NCBI RefSeq assembly: GCF_000959725.1
Contig: NZ_CP009323.1
Coordinates: 2,666,001-2,730,000, forward strand
Direction: 5' to 3'
Length of the DNA stretch: 64,000 bases
From: Burkholderia gladioli
GTDB lineage: Bacteria > Pseudomonadota > Gammaproteobacteria > Burkholderiales > Burkholderiaceae
Made by a program: the position numbers and the translations under genes. The notes under the pieces were generated by a model that ran no database searches, had not been told where the DNA came from, and was given only the letters and a program-made list of their open reading frames with translations. This document shows positions 39,527-50,041 of the stretch, piece after piece (within the stretch, counting starts at the first letter, position 1; the number at the start of each line of letters is the position of its first letter).

Positions 39527-41362
39527 TCAGGCCGTTTCGCGCAGGTGAAGCAGACGAGCCTCGAAACGCTGGGCGAGTTCGTCGGATGGTAGCGCACGAC
39601 ACACGAGCCAGCCCTGGATATGGTCGCAACCCATTTCCGTCAGCAGTGCGCGCTGGGCCTCGGTCTCGACGCCTTCGGCGACGAGTTCGAGGTCGAGCGT
39701 CTGCGCAAGTCCGACGACGGCCGACACGATCGCGCGATCATTGCGCGACGTCAACAAATTTTCGACGAAACTGCGGTCGATCTTCAGGCGCGCAAGAGGA
39801 AAACGTTGCAGGTAGGCGAGGCTGGAGTAGCCGGTGCCGAAGTCGTCGACGGCAAAACGAATCCCCAGCGCGGCCACCTCCTCGAGCAGGGCCTTGGCGC
39901 CGACCGGGTCGTGCATCAGCAGGCTCTCGGTGATCTCCAGCACGATGCGCTGCGGGCTGATGCCGGTCAGCGCGATCGCCTCGCGCACGCCCTGCACGAA
40001 GCGCGGGTCGCGAAACTGCTGCGGCGAGACGTTGACGGCCACGTATTCGAGCACGATGCCCTGGTCGTCCCAGGACACCAGCTGCATGCAGGCGGCCTTC
40101 AGCACCCAGTTGCCGAGGTAATGAATCAGGCCGATTGATTCCGCCAGCGGGATGAAGGTGGCGGGCGGCACCAGCCCGTGCACCGGGTGGTGCCAGCGGA
40201 TCAGCGCCTCCACGCCGGCCACCGCGCCGCTGCGGCTTTCCGTGATCGGCTGGAAGTGCAGCGAGAATTCGCCGTTGCGCACGCCGTCGTAGAGATCGGA
40301 TTCGAGCTTGAGCCGCTCGGCGTCGGTCGGGTCGGCCGCGCTCTGGTGGAAGGCCAGGGTATTGCCGCCGAGCGCCTTGGCCTGCGTCAGCGCGTGGTCG
40401 GCGCGGCGCAGCAGCGGGCTGTGATGATGCGGGCGGGTGGCGGCCGGGCGCTCGTCCGGGTACAGCGCGATGCCGATGCTGGCCGACAGGTGCACCGACT
40501 GGCCGTCGTAGCGGTAGGGCGGCTGGATCGCCGCCTGCAGGCGCCGCGCCAGCGTCTGGGCGCGCTCGCGCGCGGCCTCGCGGTCGGGCGCGTTGAACAC
40601 GATCGCGAACTTGTCGCTGGCCACCCGCGCCAGCCGCTCCTCGTCGGCGATCGCGCCGCGCAGGCGCTGGGCGGTGTCGCGCAGCAGCATGTCGCCGGCG
40701 TCGTAGCCGAGCCCGCGGTTGATGCGCTGGTAGTCGTCCAGGTCGAGCAGCAGCAGGGCCGCGCAGCGGCCGTCCTCGTCAGCCGCGCGCTGCGCCTCCA
40801 TCAGCCCGGGGATCAGCGCCGACAGGTTGTCGAGCCCCGTCATCGGGTCGTGGTGCATCTCGTAGGTGAGGCGCGCCTCCAGCGCGCGCCAGGCCGACAC
40901 GTCGAAGGCGGCGATCGCGTAGCCGTCGACGCCGGCGTGATGGCTGCGCACCGCGCGCAGTTCCACGTCGAGCGGATAGGTCAGCGACTTGACGATGCAG
41001 ACCGTGGCCTTCTCGACATGGCCGGTCTGGCTCGCCCGGGCGAGCAAGGCCTCCAGCGTCGCGGTATCCTGCTCGGGGATCAGGTCGCGCAGGGTCAGCG
41101 TGCGCAGGTAGTCGCGGTGATAGCCGATGAAACGCAGGCTGGCTTCCGAGACGTAGAGGAAGCGCAGGTCGCGGTCGACGTGGGCAAGAAAATCGACCGC
41201 GCCGACGGTCTGTTCGAGCCAGTGGCGGACGGTATCATCGTCGCGTGGCGCGCTGGCCCGGGCTGGCATCAAGGCGCCGCCGGACCAGGCGAGTCGGCGC
41301 AGCGCGCGTAGGGCGTGACGCCAGGTGCGCTTGTGCGGCGACGTGTTCCTGTTGGCTTCCAT
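39527..41362 (-). CDS. PAS-GGDEF-EAL protein; EAL intact, GGDEF degenerate
   Basis: 611 residues from ATG 41362 (an upstream TTG at 41407 is less likely). Order: a PAS-like sensor (about residues 42-160), a GGDEF domain whose signature is ASDKF at 248-252 instead of GGDEF, and an EAL domain with EALIRW (385-390), NVSPQQFRD, EITES, DDFGTGYSSLAYL and KIDRSFV, all of the usual metal and substrate positions. Expected activity is c-di-GMP phosphodiesterase, with the GGDEF half as a GTP sensor or inert. Upstream gene of the HDOD pair; divergent from the peroxiredoxin across 183 bases. Confidence 0.9.
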   Translation of the reverse strand: MEANRNTSPHKRTWRHALRALRRLAWSGGALMPARASAPRDDDTVRHWLEQTVGAVDFLAHVDRDLRFLYVSEASLRFIGYHRDYLRTLTLRDLIPEQDTATLEALLARASQTGHVEKATVCIVKSLTYPLDVELRAVRSHHAGVDGYAIAAFDVSAWRALEARLTYEMHHDPMTGLDNLSALIPGLMEAQRAADEDGRCAALLLLDLDDYQRINRGLGYDAGDMLLRDTAQRLRGAIADEERLARVASDKFAIVFNAPDREAARERAQTLARRLQAAIQPPYRYDGQSVHLSASIGIALYPDERPAATRPHHHSPLLRRADHALTQAKALGGNTLAFHQSAADPTDAERLKLESDLYDGVRNGEFSLHFQPITESRSGAVAGVEALIRWHHPVHGLVPPATFIPLAESIGLIHYLGNWVLKAACMQLVSWDDQGIVLEYVAVNVSPQQFRDPRFVQGVREAIALTGISPQRIVLEITESLLMHDPVGAKALLEEVAALGIRFAVDDFGTGYSSLAYLQRFPLARLKIDRSFVENLLTSRNDRAIVSAVVGLAQTLDLELVAEGVETEAQRALLTEMGCDHIQGWLVCRALPSDELAQRFEARLLHLRETA

Positions 41363-41545
41363 GTTTCTCGCTGGCTGGTGAGGCTGGAACCGTTGGTTCG
41401 GTTGCAATAACGGCTATCGGCTCCGATTCTTTAGCCAGTGGTGCGGTACTGGTATGCAAATCGCTTGATTTGGCTGGCGATTCGTTCGACAGGCGAACGA
41501 GCGGGGGCGGGACACTCTCGGACTTTATTGAAAACGAGGAACAAA

Positions 41546-42094
41546 ATGAAGCGGAAAATTCTGTCGACCCTGGCCGTGGCGGCGCTGGCCATGCACGCGC
41601 TGGCCGCGCAGGCGGTGCTGAAGGCGGGCGACGCGGCGCCCGATTTCACCACGCAGGCCTCGATCGGCGGCAAGACCTACGACTATTCGCTGGCCGACCA
41701 GTTGAAGAAGGGCCCGGTGGTGCTGTACTTCTACCCGGCCGCCTTCACCACCGGCTGCACCATCGAGGCTCATGCCTTCGCGGATGCGGTGGATGACTAC
41801 AAGAAGTACGGCGCGACCGTGATCGGCGTGTCGGCCGACAAGATCGACACGCTGACCAAGTTCTCGGTCAGCGAGTGCCGCAGCAAATTCCCGGTGGCCG
41901 CCGACCCGGACGCGAAGATCATCCGCGAGTACGACGCCAAGCTGCCGGCCGTGGACCGCGCCAACCGCGTGTCCTACGTGATTTCGCCCGAAGGCAAGGT
42001 GCTCTACGAGTACACCAGCATGTCGCCGGACAAGCACGTGGAGAACACCATGAACGCGGTCAAGGCCTGGGCGGCTGCCCACAAGACGCAGTAA
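41546..42094 (+). CDS. Exported peroxiredoxin (AhpC/TSA family)
   Basis: 182 residues from ATG 41546 (GAGGA upstream). A signal peptide (MKRKILSTLAVAALAMHALAAQA) precedes a thioredoxin-fold peroxiredoxin: GDAAPDFTTQASIGGKTY, then VVLYFYPAAFTTGCTIEAHAFAD with the peroxidatic Cys. The position five residues later, Cys in classical Bcp/PrxQ (CTxEAC), is His here; a second Cys occurs in VSECRSKFPVAAD. It should reduce peroxides in the periplasm. A strong two-way terminator follows. Confidence 0.88.
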   Translation: MKRKILSTLAVAALAMHALAAQAVLKAGDAAPDFTTQASIGGKTYDYSLADQLKKGPVVLYFYPAAFTTGCTIEAHAFADAVDDYKKYGATVIGVSADKIDTLTKFSVSECRSKFPVAADPDAKIIREYDAKLPAVDRANRVSYVISPEGKVLYEYTSMSPDKHVENTMNAVKAWAAAHKTQ

Positions 42095-42113
42095 GCGCGG
42101 CCGCGAGCCGGAC

Positions 42114-42140
42114 AAAAAAGCGCCCTTCGGGCGCTTTTTT
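42114..42140. terminator. Bidirectional terminator after the peroxiredoxin gene
   Basis: Six A, GCGCCC (42120-42125), loop TTC, GGGCGC (42129-42134), six T. Symmetric, so it can serve the peroxiredoxin on the plus strand and the NAD(P)-binding protein gene ending at 42163 on the minus strand. Confidence 0.93.
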
Positions 42141-42162
42141 CATGGAGGGCAGGCGACGCGCT

Positions 42163-42792
42163 TCAGGCGCGCAAGGCCTGCTCGATCGGGCTGCCGCCGC
42201 CGATGAAGCCGATGATCTTGCGCGAGATGCCGAGCTTGATCGCCTCGACGGCGGCCCAGGCGACATCCTGGCGGGCCACCGGCGTGGCGTCTTCCTGCCA
42301 GCGGTCGGTCAGCGCGATCTTGCCGACGCCGGGCTGGTCCGACAGCGGGCCGGGGCGCAGGATCACGTAGTCGACGCCGGAGGCGATCACGCGATCGTCG
42401 CCCTCGCGCTTCATGCGCGAGTAATGGGCCAGCTCGGCGGGGCCGCGCTCGGGTTCGTAGGCGCTCAGCGAGCTGATCACCACCAGTTTCTGCAGGTTGG
42501 CGGCCTTGGCGTATTCGGCGGCGCGGCCGACCGCGTCGCGGTCGATCGCGGCTTCCTGGGCCTCGCCTTCCGATTCGGCCGAGCCGGCCGCGTAGATCGC
42601 ATGGCTGATGCCCTGGAACGCGGCCGAGAAATCGCCGTTCAGGTCGGCCACCACCGGCTTCGCGCCGGGCAGGGCGAAGCCGGGCCGGCGCGCCAGCGCC
42701 GTCAGTTCGAAATCCCGCTGCTTGAGCAGCAGGTCCGCGAGCGCATGGCCGGTCCGGCCGGTCGCGCCGATCAGCAATACCTTCATCGACAT
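42163..42792 (-). CDS. NAD(P)-binding Rossmann-fold protein (atypical SDR)
   Basis: 209 residues from ATG 42792, chosen because AAGGAG lies seven bases upstream. MKVLLIGATGRTGHALADLLL is the dinucleotide site; KLVVISSLSAYEP and VDYVILRPGPLSDQPG mark the NmrA/YwnB-like atypical short-chain dehydrogenase group (NAD(P)H-binding PF13460 type). No YxxxK catalytic pair is obvious. Function unknown; such proteins act as reductases or redox sensors. It shares the terminator with the peroxiredoxin gene. Confidence 0.82.
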   Translation of the reverse strand: MSMKVLLIGATGRTGHALADLLLKQRDFELTALARRPGFALPGAKPVVADLNGDFSAAFQGISHAIYAAGSAESEGEAQEAAIDRDAVGRAAEYAKAANLQKLVVISSLSAYEPERGPAELAHYSRMKREGDDRVIASGVDYVILRPGPLSDQPGVGKIALTDRWQEDATPVARQDVAWAAVEAIKLGISRKIIGFIGGGSPIEQALRA

Positions 42793-43052
42793 GGAACCGC
42801 TCCTTCGTGACGCCGCGTCCTCGCCGGCCGCGCCGGGCGACGCAGGATCCACCAGTGTATGCCGAATCCGTCCCCGCACGCAGGCGTGGGCGGTGGCGCC
42901 CGGCCGGATGGCCGAGGGCGGTGGATCGACCGATATCTTACAGAATGCCCACGGCAAGGCGATGGCGAGGAAGCGGCGGCGCGGCAGCGGAGAAGGGCGC
43001 CGCGATGCAATGGGATGCGAGCAGCAGGCGAGAGGACGACGGCGCCGCGTCT

Positions 43053-43589
43053 TCAGCCGATCGCGCGTTCCATCACCAGCAGTTCGCCGGTGAAGCGCGG
43101 CTGGCTCACGCGCGAGCACAGCGCGAAGCCCTCGCGCTGCCAGAACGCCACCGCGCGCGGATGGCTCGACACGGCGGCCAGCCGCAGCCGCGTCGCGCCC
43201 CAGCCGCGCGCGAGCGTCTCGATCAGGCCCAGCGCGGCGCGGCCGTGGCCACGGCCCTGCCGCGCCTGGTCGAACAGCAGCAGGCCGAGGAAGGCGCAGT
43301 CGGGCTCGGGGTGGGCGCGGATCAGGTCGGCGCAGCCGATGGTTTCGGCGCCGAGTTCGAAGCCGAGCATGAACTTGTCGGCCGCGCGCTTGCCGGGCGG
43401 CATGCCCTCGAAGAAGTCGTCGACATCGTCCTGGCAAGGCATGCGGCCCTCGACGGCCAGCGTATAGACCGGGGCGGCCAGGAACAGGCGCAGCACGGCG
43501 GCCTCGTCGGCCTCGCGCGTGAGCGCGCGCATCGTCAGCGCGTCCGCTTCGAGGTGCGTCGCGGCGCGGGCGGTTTCCCGCTGGCTCAT
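43053..43589 (-). CDS. GNAT-family N-acetyltransferase
   Basis: 178 residues. FLGLLLFDQARQGRGHGRAALGLIETLA contains the acetyl-CoA loop Q-G-R-G-H-G, and LAAVSSHPRAVAFWQREGFALCSRV the C-terminal GNAT motif. It starts 13 bases after mdtC in the same direction, so it is probably the last gene of the efflux operon. Whether it modifies an antibiotic or a protein cannot be told. Confidence 0.83.
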   Translation of the reverse strand: MSQRETARAATHLEADALTMRALTREADEAAVLRLFLAAPVYTLAVEGRMPCQDDVDDFFEGMPPGKRAADKFMLGFELGAETIGCADLIRAHPEPDCAFLGLLLFDQARQGRGHGRAALGLIETLARGWGATRLRLAAVSSHPRAVAFWQREGFALCSRVSQPRFTGELLVMERAIG

Positions 43590-43602
43590 CGCGGCGCGCG
43601 CC

Positions 43603-46600
43603 TCATTCGCTCGCGCCGGCCGGCCGCGGCGGCGGCATGCGGCGCGCGCGGCGCCGCTCGGCGGCCACGCGGATGCGGTCCATGTACAGGTAGACCACCG
43701 GCGTGGTGTAGAGCGTCAGCACCTGCGAGACGATCAGCCCGCCGACGATCGCGATGCCCAGCGGCGCGCGCAGCTCGGCGCCGTCGCCGTGCCCGAAGGC
43801 CAGCGGCAGCGCGCCGAGCATGGCGGCCATGGTGGTCATCATGATCGGCCGGAAGCGCAGCCGGCAGGCCTCGTGGATCGCGTCGAACGAGGAACGGCCC
43901 TGGCGCGTGGCCTCGATCGCGAAGTCCACCATCATGATCGCGTTCTTCTTGACGATGCCGATCAGCAGGATCACGCCGATCAAGCCGATGATGCCGAACT
44001 CGGTCTTGAACAGCAGCAGGCCGAGCAGGGCGCCCACCCCGGCCGAGGGCAGGGTGGAGAGGATCGTCACCGGGTGGATGTAGCTCTCGTAGAGCATGCC
44101 CAGCACGATGTAGATCGCCGCGATGGCCGCCGCGATCAGCAGCAGCTGGTCCTGCAGCGCCTTCTGGAAGGCCTGCGCGGTGCCCTGGAAGCTGCCGGTG
44201 ATGGTGGGCGGCATGCCGAGCTCGGCCATGGTCTGGTAGATCACCCGGGTGGCGTCCGACAGCGCCACGCCCGGCGGCAGGTTGAAGGAGATGGTGGTGG
44301 CCACGAACAAACCTTGGTGGCTGACCGACAGCGGCGTGGTGGCCGGCCCGAAGCTGGCGATCGCCGAGAGCGGCACCATGGTCGACTTCGAGGTCGAGAC
44401 CGCCGCGCCCGAGGAGGCGCTCGACTTGCCGGTGGCCGCGATCGAGTTGAGCGCCGCGTTGCGCGCCGAATCGGAGGCGATCGCCGCCGCGCTGCTGGTG
44501 CTGGTGCCGGCCGTGCCGGTGCCCGCCGCGCTGCCTGCCACGAAGGTGCCGGCCGTGGCGTTGGTGGAGGACGAGCCGCTGGCCGAGCCGCCGGTGGTGC
44601 TGATCCAGATCTGCTTGAGCATCTCGGGGTCCTGCCAATACCGCGGCGCGACCTCCATCACCACGTGGTACTGGTTCAGCGGGTTGTAGATGGTCGAGAC
44701 CTGGCGCTGGCCGAAGGCGTCGTACAGCGTGTTGTCGATCTCGGCCGGCTGGATGTTCAGGCGCGCGGCGGTGGCGCGGTCGATGTTGACCATCGCCTCC
44801 AGGCCGCCCTGCTGCTGGTCGGAGTTGACGTCGGCCAACTGCGGCTTGCCCTGCAGCGCCTCGGTCAGCTTCGGCCCCCACTGGTAGAGTTCGGCGGTGG
44901 AGTCGCCGAACAGCGTGAACTGGTATTGCGCGTTCGACTGCCTGCCGCCCACGCGCAGGTCCTGGGCGGCCTGCAGGAAGGTGCGCGCGCCGGCCACGCG
45001 CGCCAGGCGCGGGCGCAGCTGGGCGATCACCTGGTCGGCCGAGAGCTTGCGGCCGGGCTTGTCCTTGAGGGTGATGAACATGAAGCCGGCATTGGTCGCG
45101 CGTCCGCCGCTGAAGCCGGCCACGGTGGCCACGTTCGGGTCCGATTGCACGATCTTCATCATCTCGGTGAACTTGAGCTTCATCGCCTGGAACGAGGTCG
45201 ACTGGTCGGCCTGGATGCCGCCGATCAGCATGCCGGTGTCCTGCTGCGGGAAGAAGCCCTTGGGGATCTTCACGTAGAGCAGCACGTTCAGCGCGACGGT
45301 GGCCACCAGCGACAGGATGATGAGGCGCGGATGGCGCAGCGCCCACACCACGGTGACGTCGTAGCCGCGCTGCAGGCGCGCGAAGCCGCGCTCGAGCCAG
45401 CGTCCCACGCGCCCTTCCTCGCGCTTGGGATCGTGCTCGGGCAGCAGGCGCGCGCACATCATCGGCGTGAGCGTGAGCGAGACGAACAGCGAGACGAAGA
45501 TCGCCAGCGACAGCGTCAACGCGAACTCGCGGAACAGCCGCCCGACGATGCCGCTCATCAGCAGGATCGGCAGGAACACGGCCACCAGCGACAGGCTGAT
45601 CGACAGCACCGTGAAGCCCACCTCGCGCGCGCCCTCGAAGGCGGCCTGCAGTCGCGGCTTGCCGCTCTCGATATGGCGCGAGATGTTCTCCAGCACCACG
45701 ATCGCGTCGTCGACCACGAAGCCGGTGGCGACGATCAGCGCCATCAGCGAGAGGTTGTCGAGCGAGAAGCCGAGCAGGTACATCGCGCCGAAGGTGCCGA
45801 TAATCGAGATCGGCACCGCCACGCTCGGGATCAGGGTGGCGCGCCAGTTGCGCAGGAACAGGAACACCACCATCACCACCAGGCCCACCGCGATCAGCAG
45901 GGTGTGCTCGGTATCGGTCAGCGAGGCGCGGATGGTGCGCGAGCGGTCCAGCACCGGCGCCACGTCCACGTCGGCCGGCATGCCGGCGGTGAGCTGCGGC
46001 AGCGAGGCCTTGACGCGATCCACCGCGTCGATGATGTTGGCGCCCGGCGAGCGGTAGAGGATCACCAGCACCGCCTTCTTGCCGTTGGCCAGGCCCACGT
46101 TGCGCAGGTCCTCGACCGAGTCGACCACGCTGCCCACGTCGTCGAGCCGCACCGCCGCGTTGTTGCGGTAGGCGATCACCAGGTCGCGGTACTGCGAAGC
46201 CTGGGAGGCCTGGTCGTTGGTATAGAGCTGGTAGTGGGCGGGCCCGTATTCGATCGCGCCCTTCGGGCTGTTGGCGTTGGCCGAGGCGAGCGCGGCGCGC
46301 ACGTCCTCCAGGCCGATGCCGTAGTGGAACAGCGCGTGCGGCTCGAGCTCGATGCGCACCGCCGGGTTGGCCGAGCCCGACACGTCCACCTCGCCGATCC
46401 CCTCGATCTGCGAGAGCGCCTGCTGCAGCACGGTGGAGGCCGCGTCGTACAGGCGCGCCGGCGAGGCCGTGTCGGAGGTGACGGCCAGCACCATGATCGG
46501 CGAGTCGGCCGGGTTGACCTTCTTGTAGGTGGGGTTGCTCTTGAGGCTGGCGGGCAGGTCGGCGCGGGCCGCGTTGATGGCGGCCTGCACGTCGCGCGCG

Positions 46601-46911
46601 GCGCCGTCGATGTCGCGGTCCAGCCCGAACTGCAGAATGATGCGCGCGCTGCCCACCGAGCTGGTCGAGGTCATCTCGGTGACGTCGGCGATCGAGCCCA
46701 GGTGCCGCTCCAGCGGGCTGGTCACGCTGGTGGCGACCGTGTCGGGGCTGGCCCCGGGCAGCGAGGCCGACACCGAGATGGTCGGGAAGTCCACCTGCGG
46801 CAGCGGCGAGACCGGCAGCCGGACGAAGGCGAACAGGCCCGAGAGCGCGATTCCGAGCGCGAGCAGGGTGGTCGCGATCGGGCGCTCGATGAACAGGCGC
46901 GACAGGTTCAT
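43603..46911 (-). CDS. mdtC: RND efflux pump inner-membrane subunit MdtC
   Basis: 1102 residues, an HAE1-type RND transporter with twelve membrane helices. [39 protein letters not shown] (helix 4 with the proton-relay Asp pair) and [16 protein letters not shown] (helix 10 Lys) are present. It is about 75 residues longer than E. coli MdtC because of a Ser/Ala/Gly/Thr-rich stretch at about residues 772-843 (nucleotides ~44380-44595). ATG directly follows the mdtB TAA. Works as a heteromultimer with MdtB to expel drugs, bile salts or similar compounds. Confidence 0.93.
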   Translation of the reverse strand: MNLSRLFIERPIATTLLALGIALSGLFAFVRLPVSPLPQVDFPTISVSASLPGASPDTVATSVTSPLERHLGSIADVTEMTSTSSVGSARIILQFGLDRDIDGAARDVQAAINAARADLPASLKSNPTYKKVNPADSPIMVLAVTSDTASPARLYDAASTVLQQALSQIEGIGEVDVSGSANPAVRIELEPHALFHYGIGLEDVRAALASANANSPKGAIEYGPAHYQLYTNDQASQASQYRDLVIAYRNNAAVRLDDVGSVVDSVEDLRNVGLANGKKAVLVILYRSPGANIIDAVDRVKASLPQLTAGMPADVDVAPVLDRSRTIRASLTDTEHTLLIAVGLVVMVVFLFLRNWRATLIPSVAVPISIIGTFGAMYLLGFSLDNLSLMALIVATGFVVDDAIVVLENISRHIESGKPRLQAAFEGAREVGFTVLSISLSLVAVFLPILLMSGIVGRLFREFALTLSLAIFVSLFVSLTLTPMMCARLLPEHDPKREEGRVGRWLERGFARLQRGYDVTVVWALRHPRLIILSLVATVALNVLLYVKIPKGFFPQQDTGMLIGGIQADQSTSFQAMKLKFTEMMKIVQSDPNVATVAGFSGGRATNAGFMFITLKDKPGRKLSADQVIAQLRPRLARVAGARTFLQAAQDLRVGGRQSNAQYQFTLFGDSTAELYQWGPKLTEALQGKPQLADVNSDQQQGGLEAMVNIDRATAARLNIQPAEIDNTLYDAFGQRQVSTIYNPLNQYHVVMEVAPRYWQDPEMLKQIWISTTGGSASGSSSTNATAGTFVAGSAAGTGTAGTSTSSAAAIASDSARNAALNSIAATGKSSASSGAAVSTSKSTMVPLSAIASFGPATTPLSVSHQGLFVATTISFNLPPGVALSDATRVIYQTMAELGMPPTITGSFQGTAQAFQKALQDQLLLIAAAIAAIYIVLGMLYESYIHPVTILSTLPSAGVGALLGLLLFKTEFGIIGLIGVILLIGIVKKNAIMMVDFAIEATRQGRSSFDAIHEACRLRFRPIMMTTMAAMLGALPLAFGHGDGAELRAPLGIAIVGGLIVSQVLTLYTTPVVYLYMDRIRVAAERRRARRMPPPRPAGASE

Positions 46912-49900
46912 TTACGCGCCCGTTCCGTTGCCGCCGGCGGCCGGCCGGCGCCGTTCGAAGGCCTGCCGCACACGGCGCGCCAGCGAATCGAAGCCGAGGT
47001 AGATCACCGGCGTGGTGAACAGCGTCAGCACCTGTGAGACGATCAGGCCGCCGGCGATCGCGATCCCCAGCGGCTGGCGCAGCTCCGAGCCCGCGCCCGA
47101 ACCGACGATCAGCGGCACCGCGCCGAGCAGGGCGGCCAGGGTGGTCATCAGGATCGGCCGGAAGCGCAGCAGGCAGGCCTGGTAGATCGCCTCGCGCGGC
47201 GACTTCCCTTCGTTGCGCTCGGCCTCGAGCGCGAAGTCGATCATCATGATCGCGTTCTTCTTGACGATACCGATCAGGAGCACGATGCCGATGATGCCGA
47301 TGATGTCGAGGTCGTGGCCGGTGATCATTAGCGCGAGCAGCGCGCCCACCCCGGCCGAGGGCAGGGTGGAGAGGATCGTGATCGGGTGGATGTAGCTCTC
47401 GTAGAGCACGCCCAGCACGATGTACATGGTCACGATCGCGGCCAGGATCAGGAACAGCTGGTTCGACAGCGAGGACTGGAAGGCCAGCGCCGCGCCCTGG
47501 AAGCGGGTCTGGAACGAGGCCGGCAGCCCGATCGCCTTCTCGGCGGCGGTGATGGCATTGACGCCCTCGCCCAGCGAGGCGCCCGGCGCGAGGTTGAAGG
47601 ACACCGTGGCGGCCGGGAACTGGCCGAGGTGGGTGACCAGGAGCGGCGCGGGGCGCTCGTGGAACGTGGCGATCGAGGACAGCGGCACCTGGCCGCCGCC
47701 CGAGGCCGGCAGGTAGATGCTGTTGAGCGATTCCACGTAGTGCTGCATCTGCGGCTCGGCTTCCAGGATCACGCGGTACTGGTTCGACTGCGTGAAGATG
47801 GTCGAGACGATGCGCTGGCCGAAGGCGTCGTAGAGCGCGTTGTCGACGGTGGCCGGCGTGATGCCGAAGCGCGCCGCGGTGGCGCGGTCGATCTCGACAT
47901 AGACCGACTTGCCGTTGGCCTGCAGATCGGTGGCCACGTCGGCCAGCGAGGGCTCCTTCTGCAACTGCTGCATCAGCTTGGGCACCCAGGTGGCGAAGTC
48001 GTCGGGGTTCGGGCTGGTCAGCAGGAACTGGTACTGGGTCGGGCTGACCGTCGAGTCGATGGTCAGATCCTGCACCGGCTGCATGTAGAGCTGGATGCCG
48101 GGCAGGTTCGCCACCTGTTTCTGCAGGTCGCGGATGATCTGCGTGGCCGATTCGCTGCGGTCGTCGCGGTTCTTCAGGTTGATCAGCATGCGCCCGCTGT
48201 TGAGCGTGATGTTCGAGCCGTCCACGCCGATGAAGGAGGTCAGGCCGTCGACGTTCGGATTCTTCAGGACCTCGGCGGCCAGTGCCTGCTGCCGCTCGGC
48301 CATCGAGCCGTAGGAGACCGCCTGCGGCGCCTGGGTGATGGCCTGGATCACGCCGGTGTCCTGCACCGGGAAGAAGCCCTTGGGCACGTACACGTAGAGC
48401 AGGGCGGTCAGCGCCAGGGTCAGCAGGGCCACCACCAGGGTCGAGCGCTCGCGCTCCAGCACCCAGCGCAGCGCCGTGCCGTAGCGCGCGATCACCTTGT
48501 CGATCACCACGTGCACGCGCGTCTCGAAGCGGTGCTCGCCCTTGGGCGGGGTGTGGCGCAGCAGCTTCGCGCACATCATCGGCACCAGGGTCAGCGAGAC
48601 CACCGCCGAGATCACGATGGTCACCGCCAGGGTGATCGCGAACTCGTGGAACAGCCGGCCCACCACGTCGCCCATGAACAGCAGCGGGATCAGCACCGCG
48701 ATCAGCGAGACCGTCAGCGAGATGATGGTGAAGCCGATCTGCCTCGATCCCTTGAGCGCGGCCTCCAGCGGCCCCTCGCCCTCCTCCACGTAGCGCGCGA
48801 TGTTCTCGATCATCACGATCGCGTCGTCGACCACGAAGCCGGTGGCGATGGTCAGCGCCATCAGCGAGAGGTTGTTCAGCGAGAAGCCGGCCAGGTACAT
48901 CACCGCCAGCGTGCCGATCAGCGAGAGCGGCACCGACAGGCTCGGGATGATGGTCGCGTAGATGTTGGCCAGGAACAGGTACATCACCAGCACCACCAGC
49001 ACCACCGCCAGCGCCAGCTCGAACTGCACGTCGCGCACCGCGGCGCGGATCATGGTGGTGCGGTCGGTGACGATCTGCACGTCGAGCGCGGCCGGCAGCG
49101 TCTCCTGCAGCTTGGGCAGGATCGCCTTGATCGCGTCGACGGTCTGGATCACGTTGGCGCCCGGCTGGCGCTGCACGTTGACGATGATCGCGGGCTCGGA
49201 ATCGACCCAGGCGCCGAGCTTGGTGTTCTCGGTGCCGGCGATCACCTTGGCCACGTCGGTCAGCATCACCGGGCGGCCGTTCTTGTAGGCCACCACCGCG
49301 TCGTTGTACTGGTCGGCGCTGGTCAGCTGGTCGTTGGCGTTGATCGTGTAGGCGCGCGTCGGGCCGTCGAAGTTGCCCTTCGGCGTGTTGACGTTGAGGT
49401 TCGAGATGGTGGTGCGCAGGTCGTCCAGGTTCAGGCCGTATTGCGCCAGCGCCAGCGGGTTCGCCTGGATCCGCACCGCCGGCCGGTTGCCGCCCGACAG
49501 GCTCACCAGGCCCACGCCCGAGACCTGCGAGATCTTCATCGCCAGGCGCGTGTCGGTCAGGTCCTGCACCTGCGAGAGCGGCAGCGTCTTGGAGGTGATC
49601 GCCAGCGTGAGGATCGGCGCGTCGGCCGGGTTGACCTTGGCGTAGATCGGCGGCGCGGGCAGGTCCGAGGGCAGCAGGTTGCCGGCCGCGTTGATGGCGG
49701 CCTGCACTTCCTGCTCGGCGATGTCCAGCGGCAGGTCCAGGCTGAACTGCAGGGTGATCACCGAGGCGCCGGCCGAGCTCTGCGAGGACATCTGGTTCAG
49801 CGAGGGCATCTGGCCGAACTGGCGCTCCAGCGGCGCGGTCACCGAGGAGGTCATCACCTCGGGGCTCGCGCCGGGGTAGAAGGTCTGCACCTGGATGGTC

Positions 49901-50028
49901 GGGTAGTCGACCTCGGGCAGCGCGGCCAGCGGCAGGAAGCGCAGCGAGACCAGGCCGGCCAGCATGATGGCCGCCATCAGCAAGGCGGTGCCGACCGGGC
50001 GAAGAATGAATAGACGTGACGGATTCAT
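46912..50028 (-). CDS. mdtB: RND efflux pump inner-membrane subunit MdtB
   Basis: 1038 residues, the length of E. coli Mdt[40 protein letters not shown] and [20 protein letters not shown] are conserved, and the porter domain contains the MdtB/C-type [19 protein letters not shown]. Translationally adjacent to both neighbours: 13 bases after mdtA, zero before mdtC. Forms the pump with MdtC and the adaptor MdtA. Confidence 0.95.
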   Translation of the reverse strand: MNPSRLFILRPVGTALLMAAIMLAGLVSLRFLPLAALPEVDYPTIQVQTFYPGASPEVMTSSVTAPLERQFGQMPSLNQMSSQSSAGASVITLQFSLDLPLDIAEQEVQAAINAAGNLLPSDLPAPPIYAKVNPADAPILTLAITSKTLPLSQVQDLTDTRLAMKISQVSGVGLVSLSGGNRPAVRIQANPLALAQYGLNLDDLRTTISNLNVNTPKGNFDGPTRAYTINANDQLTSADQYNDAVVAYKNGRPVMLTDVAKVIAGTENTKLGAWVDSEPAIIVNVQRQPGANVIQTVDAIKAILPKLQETLPAALDVQIVTDRTTMIRAAVRDVQFELALAVVLVVLVMYLFLANIYATIIPSLSVPLSLIGTLAVMYLAGFSLNNLSLMALTIATGFVVDDAIVMIENIARYVEEGEGPLEAALKGSRQIGFTIISLTVSLIAVLIPLLFMGDVVGRLFHEFAITLAVTIVISAVVSLTLVPMMCAKLLRHTPPKGEHRFETRVHVVIDKVIARYGTALRWVLERERSTLVVALLTLALTALLYVYVPKGFFPVQDTGVIQAITQAPQAVSYGSMAERQQALAAEVLKNPNVDGLTSFIGVDGSNITLNSGRMLINLKNRDDRSESATQIIRDLQKQVANLPGIQLYMQPVQDLTIDSTVSPTQYQFLLTSPNPDDFATWVPKLMQQLQKEPSLADVATDLQANGKSVYVEIDRATAARFGITPATVDNALYDAFGQRIVSTIFTQSNQYRVILEAEPQMQHYVESLNSIYLPASGGGQVPLSSIATFHERPAPLLVTHLGQFPAATVSFNLAPGASLGEGVNAITAAEKAIGLPASFQTRFQGAALAFQSSLSNQLFLILAAIVTMYIVLGVLYESYIHPITILSTLPSAGVGALLALMITGHDLDIIGIIGIVLLIGIVKKNAIMMIDFALEAERNEGKSPREAIYQACLLRFRPILMTTLAALLGAVPLIVGSGAGSELRQPLGIAIAGGLIVSQVLTLFTTPVIYLGFDSLARRVRQAFERRRPAAGGNGTGA

Positions 50029-50041
50029 CGATCAGGCGTCG

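Noticed and set aside
43519..47037. Open frame of 1172 codons antisense to mdtC
   Set aside because: Mirror of mdtC caused by GC3 bias; the translation is rich in R, H, G, V and Q with no family motif, whereas the minus strand encodes a complete RND pump.
43586..48574. Minus-strand frame of 1662 codons across mdtB and mdtC
   Set aside because: It is another reading frame over two complete genes and is Arg/Ala/Gly-rich without motifs.
47386..50013. Plus-strand frame of 875 codons opposite mdtB
   Set aside because: Antisense shadow; composition dominated by H, Q, R, D, V and no recognisable domain.
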